From UBA4416 sp036676295 (GTDB lineage: Bacteria > Bacteroidota > Bacteroidia > B-17B0 > Aurantibacillaceae), in contig JAKFDE010000027.1 in NCBI GenBank assembly GCA_036676295.1, positions 62,001 to 126,000 on the forward strand: a stretch of 64,000 nt of DNA, read 5' to 3'. The first letter of the stretch is position 1, and every line of letters begins with the position of its first letter. Of this stretch, positions 59,942 to 64,000 are shown piece by piece. A program made the position numbers and the translations under genes. The notes under the pieces are model-generated. The model was given only the letters and a program-made list of their open reading frames with translations, was not told where the DNA came from and did no database searches.

Positions 59942-61879
59942 TTACTTAAAGATCAATTTAAATTCTAAACGACGATTCACGGCATGTTCATCATCACTAC
60001 ACTTCACATTATTACCACAATTGTTCAGTAATTTGGTTTCGCCATATCCTTTGGCGCTCACTCTCAACGCATCAATGCCTTTACTAATGATGTAATCCTT
60101 GGCGCTCCTGGCTCTTTCTTCACTTAACTTCAGGTTATAGGCATCGCCGCCTTTACTATCACTATGAGCGCTCAATTCAATAGAAAATCCTTTATTGGCA
60201 TTCATGGCTAAAATAACTTTATCCAAGGTTTGTTTTGATTGGGTTAATAATTCTGCCTTATTAAATTCAAATAAAATATTTTCGATGATCGTTTCATTAG
60301 ATTTAGTATTCTCTGTTTTCTTACGATTAATAACAGTAAGCCATGGATCATCCACATATATTTCTGATAACATACTTTGTTCAGTTCCTAAAGGCTTATA
60401 CTTAAATTTATTTCCTTTTACCAAAGAAACCAACTTGATCAGATTATCTTCATTATCAAACACCAATATGTTGCTAAAAGATTCTAATATGCCATTTGTG
60501 TTATCTGCCTCTATAGAAAATTGCTTGGCATAACCTAAATTGCTAAACGAAAAATCTCCTTTAGTATTAGTAATGGCAGTATCAATGGCTTCATATTTAT
60601 CATTCAATAACATCACCTTAACATTTGCCAAAGGATTATTTTTATTGTCACCATATAATCTTCCTTTCACATTCATTTTTAATTCAGAGTCATCTAAGAT
60701 CATGTCGTTAAATGATGACTGGGTTGTAGAAAAAAACTTATAGTTGAATTTCTTTTTACCAATAGAATCAAGGCGCTTAATAAATTTATCCTTCACACTG
60801 TACAGATCTAAATTACCATCCAAGGCAAACTCAGTGGTATCGAACGCAAAACTATAATCCTGATTTGGATTTATTTTAGTGAACAGGAAATTACCTAAGA
60901 CGTTGGTCTTTACTTTTTGGATCACATTATTTTTAGAACCAAGTAAATACACTGTTTTATCCGATGCCACTGTTTTAGCATCAGCATTCGTAGAAATTAA
61001 TTTACCACCAATGTTATATTTAAATCCTGAATCAATGATCTTTTTTATAACAGCATTACTTTCAGAATTTTTGAAAACATAATTTTGTGAAGCAGATCCA
61101 TTAATCACTTCCACTTTTTCATGTAACGTATTCTCCAGTTTAACTTTTTCGTTATTAGGGTTTTCACTTGGCGATAAAGTAACTGACAATCCTTCTGCTA
61201 ATTCTGTGTCAACTCCTGGAAACACAAACAAACCATGATTGGTAGTTAAGGCAGAGGCTACCACTTCGCCCTGTTTATTTACCAGAGTTACTAATTTATG
61301 TTTTAAGGGTGTTTGTTTATCATTATCAAAACTCAATTTACCAACCAGTTGAGCATATTGTTTTACTTTTTCGGTTTTAATAACCGGAACGATCGTGTCC
61401 ACTTTTTCCTTCAGATACACTTTTCTTAAAAAAGCATTCATATATACTGTATCATCCACAAATTTATTTTTACCGTCAAAAATGATCTGATGAAATGGAT
61501 TTACAAATTGCGTGGTATCCAAATGACGAGAATCTTTAGGGAAGAATGGGATCTGTAATTCGTAAGTGGTTCTTAGATTACGTTTGTTTTCAGGAATATT
61601 GGCAAACACTCTCACAAACATGGTTTGAACTTTGGCATTGATCAAATAAATATCGTAAGTGTTACCAAACTCCAATGGCACTTTAAATTTATTGCTTTCT
61701 TTGGTATTCATCTCAGTAATGGTAGTTGCTCCAACCTTTACTTTAATTCTGGTATTGGTCAATTCCCTTTCTCCAAACATATTCAACCCAACAAACTGAA
61801 GTTCACCATCACTTTGAGCTTTAACACCAAAAGCAACACTTAAACAAAAAATAAAAATAGCTAATCTGTAAATAAACAT
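59942..61879 (-). CDS. OmpA-family protein with regulatory-like repeats
   Basis: This 645-residue protein has a signal peptide (MFIYRLAIFIFCLSVAFGVKA). The middle contains several carboxypeptidase-regulatory-like modules (VVASALTTNHGLFVFPGVD, QKVKTNVLGNFLFTKINP, ITNTKGDFSFSNLGY). The final 110 residues form an OmpA peptidoglycan-binding domain (ILFEFNKAELLTQSKQTLDKV, SIELSAHSDSKGGDAYNLKLSEERARSAKDYI, NRRLEFKLIF). It anchors in the outer membrane or periplasm and binds cell wall. Gaps are 9 nt to the upstream kinase gene and 0 nt to the pseudouridine synthase. Confidence 0.88.
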   Translation of the reverse strand: MFIYRLAIFIFCLSVAFGVKAQSDGELQFVGLNMFGERELTNTRIKVKVGATTITEMNTKESNKFKVPLEFGNTYDIYLINAKVQTMFVRVFANIPENKRNLRTTYELQIPFFPKDSRHLDTTQFVNPFHQIIFDGKNKFVDDTVYMNAFLRKVYLKEKVDTIVPVIKTEKVKQYAQLVGKLSFDNDKQTPLKHKLVTLVNKQGEVVASALTTNHGLFVFPGVDTELAEGLSVTLSPSENPNNEKVKLENTLHEKVEVINGSASQNYVFKNSESNAVIKKIIDSGFKYNIGGKLISTNADAKTVASDKTVYLLGSKNNVIQKVKTNVLGNFLFTKINPNQDYSFAFDTTEFALDGNLDLYSVKDKFIKRLDSIGKKKFNYKFFSTTQSSFNDMILDDSELKMNVKGRLYGDNKNNPLANVKVMLLNDKYEAIDTAITNTKGDFSFSNLGYAKQFSIEADNTNGILESFSNILVFDNEDNLIKLVSLVKGNKFKYKPLGTEQSMLSEIYVDDPWLTVINRKKTENTKSNETIIENILFEFNKAELLTQSKQTLDKVILAMNANKGFSIELSAHSDSKGGDAYNLKLSEERARSAKDYIISKGIDALRVSAKGYGETKLLNNCGNNVKCSDDEHAVNRRLEFKLIFK

Positions 61880-61888
61880 ATAATCACT

Positions 61889-62485
61889 CTAATGGTTTTT
61901 AATCACTTCTAGGATCTCTTTGCAACATACATCAAGTGTATTTGAGGTATATTCTTTGATCGTTAAAATCAATACTAATGTATTTATTTTACCGTCAGAA
62001 ACATAATATTTATCCAATGATTTTTTCAACTTTTCCAAATAGGATTCTTTCAACTCTTTTTCAATGGATCGGCCACGTTTCTTAATATTATTTACCAATA
62101 AATTGGTTTCAACATCTAAATACACCACCAAATTTGGTGTGGGAATGGTATTACGAACGGCTTTAAAATGTTTTTTAAAAAATGTATAATCCTGTTTAGA
62201 CAAATTGGCTTTAGCAAAGCACAAACATTTATCAAAATGAAAATCGCTTACGGTTAATTGGTCTTTCTTCAAGTCATTAAAATAATTAACCAACTGTTTT
62301 TGGCGGTCAATTAAAAAAGAATATTCTGTTGGAAAAGCAAAAGTTTTTCTGTCGTTATAGAATAAGGGCAACAGGGTATTTTCTTCAAACTGTTCGGGCA
62401 AAAAATGCGCTTTCAACTTTTGAGCCAAAGCCTTGGCTAATGTGCTTTTGCCGGCTCCTATATTCCCTTCAATACATATATACAT
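61889..62485 (-). CDS. Deoxynucleoside kinase
   Basis: The 198-residue kinase phosphorylates deoxynucleosides. It has a P-loop GNIGAGKST at about 7-15, the QFEENTLLPLFYND segment, RQKQLVNYFNDLKKDQLTVSDFHFDKCLCFA with the DRS/DFHF-type motif, and YLDVETNLLVNNIKKRGRSIE. It belongs to the dGK/dAK-like family common in Bacteroidota. Substrate preference is unknown. It overlaps neither neighbour, with 12 nt to folK. Confidence 0.9.
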   Translation of the reverse strand: MYICIEGNIGAGKSTLAKALAQKLKAHFLPEQFEENTLLPLFYNDRKTFAFPTEYSFLIDRQKQLVNYFNDLKKDQLTVSDFHFDKCLCFAKANLSKQDYTFFKKHFKAVRNTIPTPNLVVYLDVETNLLVNNIKKRGRSIEKELKESYLEKLKKSLDKYYVSDGKINTLVLILTIKEYTSNTLDVCCKEILEVIKNH

Positions 62486-62497
62486 TATTCCTGTAGT

Positions 62498-62983
62498 TTA
62501 AATTAGTTTCACATCAGAGGTATCCTGACATTCGTTCAATAATTCGGTTATTGTTTTTTGAAAAACCGGATGAATATAATTTGGCGAAATATCAAATAAA
62601 GGGATCAACACAAATTTACGTAAGTGTAATCGTGGATGGGGCACCACTAAATGATTTAATTCCAGGATCTCATCATTAAAAAACAAAATATCCAGATCAA
62701 TGGTTCTTGGTTCGTAGGTATGGTATACATCACGTTTTCTCCCCAGATCGCTTTCAATGACTAATAATGTTTCAATTAATTTTTCAGCGCTTTGATCTGT
62801 CTTTATTTCCAAACAGATATTGAGGTAAGCCTGCTGATTGGTAACACCCCAGGCTTCCGTTTCATAGGTGCTGGAAACAGCACTTACTTGCCCTACTCGC
62901 TTCTTTATTTCTTCTATGGCAGTTTTGAGTAATGCTTCTCTATCACCCAAATTACCGCCCAAACACAAATATGCTACGTTCAT
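62498..62983 (-). CDS. folK: 2-amino-4-hydroxy-6-hydroxymethyldihydropteridine diphosphokinase
   Basis: FolK transfers pyrophosphate from ATP to the pterin in folate synthesis. The 161-residue length is usual, and the signatures are clear: YLCLGGNLGDREALL, SSTYETEAWGVTNQQAYLNICLEIKT, the double-Asp DLDILFFNDEI preceded by YEPRTI, and VPHPRLHLRKFVLIPL. It begins the four-gene operon. Its promoter lies in the short region shared with sppA; a TATTTTTA sequence at 63003-62996 is a one-mismatch -7 element. Confidence 0.95.
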   Translation of the reverse strand: MNVAYLCLGGNLGDREALLKTAIEEIKKRVGQVSAVSSTYETEAWGVTNQQAYLNICLEIKTDQSAEKLIETLLVIESDLGRKRDVYHTYEPRTIDLDILFFNDEILELNHLVVPHPRLHLRKFVLIPLFDISPNYIHPVFQKTITELLNECQDTSDVKLI

Positions 62984-63015
62984 ATATATTATTCGTAAAA
63001 ATAGCAGAAAGAACT

Positions 63016-63023
63016 TAAATTTG
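63016..63023 (+). promoter_or_regulatory. TAnnTTTG -7 promoter element for sppA
   Basis: TAAATTTG, 21 nt before the ATG at 63045. Confidence 0.55.
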
Positions 63024-63044
63024 ACTTAAATAAATCTATTTATA

Positions 63045-64000
63045 ATGAAACAATTTTTTGGCGCCTTTTTTGGCTCACTTTTAGGAATTTTAATTACCGG
63101 TGTGATCACCACACTGATCATCGTTTTCTCAATCATCAATAGTTTTAAAGACTCTATGAAAGGAGACGATAAAACCTATACTTCTAAAGAAAATTCTATA
63201 CTTCGCATGAATTTAAATGGCGACATCATTGAACGTGGTGTAAAAAATCCGTTTGGCGAATTAGACTTAGGTCCTTTAATGCCTAAAGCTTGTTTAGGAT
63301 TAAATGACATTATTGCCAACTTAAAAAAAGCAAAGAACGATAAAGACATCAAAGGGATCTTTTTAGAAGTAAGCGAACCTACGGCAGGCTTTGCTACCAT
63401 CGAAGAAGTTAGAAATGCCTTATTGGATTTTAAATCTTCGGGGAAATTTATTTATGCTTACTCTGAGGTGTATTCTCAAAAAGCTTACTATTTGGCTAGT
63501 ACAGCCAATAAAGTTTACTTGAACCCACAAGGTGGTATGGAAATAAAAGGATTAAGTTCTCAAATTATGTTTTATAAGAACATGTTAGATAAATTTAGTA
63601 TTGAAGTGCAAATTTTCAGACATGGCAAATTTAAAAGCGCTATTGAACCGTTTATGTTGGATAAGATGAGTGATGCCAACAGAGCTCAAGTTGAAACGTA
63701 TTTAGGTGCTTTATGGAATCAAATGACATTAGGGATCAGCAAATCCAGAAATGTTTCTGTAGCAGATATCAATGCTATGGCCAATGATCTGTCTATCAGA
63801 AATCCGGAAGATGCCTTGAACCATAAATTAGTGGATGAATTAAAATACGAAGATGAAGTGTTTGACGCCATTAAAAAAACCATCAGTTTAAAAGAAACCG
63901 ATAAGATCAATTTTGTGAGCTTAGATGATTATTCTCACGCTCCGGATCATATCAAATTCTCAAAAAATAAAATTGCCGTTATTTATGCGGTAGGCCAAAT
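63045..64000 (+). CDS. sppA: Signal peptide peptidase SppA (67K type), partial at the window edge
   Basis: The reading frame stays open from the ATG at 63045 to the last base, giving 318 residues without a stop. It begins with a membrane anchor (MKQFFGAFFGSLLGILITGVITTLIIVF). The N-terminal SppA domain carries the general-base lysine in FRHGKFKSAIEPF (about residue 201), after the SSQIMFYKNMLDKF segment. The C-terminal catalytic-serine domain should lie beyond the window. SppA cleaves remnant signal peptides in the inner membrane. The length so far fits the two-domain 67K form. Confidence 0.93.
   Translation, partial: MKQFFGAFFGSLLGILITGVITTLIIVFSIINSFKDSMKGDDKTYTSKENSILRMNLNGDIIERGVKNPFGELDLGPLMPKACLGLNDIIANLKKAKNDKDIKGIFLEVSEPTAGFATIEEVRNALLDFKSSGKFIYAYSEVYSQKAYYLASTANKVYLNPQGGMEIKGLSSQIMFYKNMLDKFSIEVQIFRHGKFKSAIEPFMLDKMSDANRAQVETYLGALWNQMTLGISKSRNVSVADINAMANDLSIRNPEDALNHKLVDELKYEDEVFDAIKKTISLKETDKINFVSLDDYSHAPDHIKFSKNKIAVIYAVGQ

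Noticed and set aside
1..64000. tRNA, rRNA and CRISPR arrays
   Set aside because: I found no cloverleaf, rRNA signature or regularly spaced identical repeats on either strand by reading.

Overview
The window is AT-rich chromosomal DNA from a member of the Bacteroidota; I would not name a genus or order. Support comes from type IX secretion (T9SS) signals (a type B 'gliding' domain, a C-terminal sorting domain on a subtilase, a GldN/PorN homologue, a PorE-like protein), many promoters of the form TAnnTTTG, families largely confined to this phylum (DUF4293, DUF4412, YbiT-like ABC-F), futalosine-type menaquinone synthesis (mqnA), a long-form IspH, and the intergenic palindromes typical of these genomes. 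No rRNA, tRNA or CRISPR array was seen.

Layout: 1-2222 methylmalonyl-CoA mutase (end of small subunit, full large subunit). 2235-3520 an AAA/DUF4143 ATPase bracketed by two 45-bp palindromes. 3588-8615 a DUF486 membrane protein, holA, a secreted VWA protein and a large T9SS substrate. 8762-16437 housekeeping genes: thiolase, xerD, aroQ, a STAS-like protein, recF, DUF721, ispH, a DnaQ-like exonuclease. 16619-23656 uvrA, carA, der and an orphan GldN/PorN gene. 23739-27319 a small defence island. 27580-31278 purL. 31429-43000 DUF4412 proteins, arginine decarboxylase, DUF4293, accB-accC, a PAS histidine kinase, a T9SS subtilase, a lipoprotein, a cystathionine synthase/lyase-type enzyme and an EI24/CysZ-like protein. 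43462-50846 mqnA and an operon of an M1 peptidase with an Omp85-like barrel, an LTA-synthase-type phosphotransferase and an unusual flavoprotein. 50857-62983 a degenerate HtrA-like protein, ABC-F, PAS-HisKA, PorE-like OmpA protein plus barrel, and the folK-dNK-OmpA-rluA operon. 63045-64000 the start of sppA.

The most exciting part is 23739-26266, read on the minus strand as phosphoribosyltransferase-like protein, winged-helix protein (4-nt overlap), a structured non-coding region, and a retron-type reverse transcriptase. The non-coding segment has a1/a2 complementary ends, a TAGC branch-point candidate and at least five hairpins, so it looks like a complete tripartite retron with a PRTase-like effector. 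Immediately upstream lies a stand-alone TIR gene enclosed by imperfect inverted repeats of about 32 bp. Other points to look at are the palindrome-bracketed ATPase, REP-like sequences read in frame inside purL, a peptidase-Omp85 fusion, a catalytically degenerate HtrA-like fusion, and a lipoamide-dehydrogenase-like flavoprotein without its redox cysteines.
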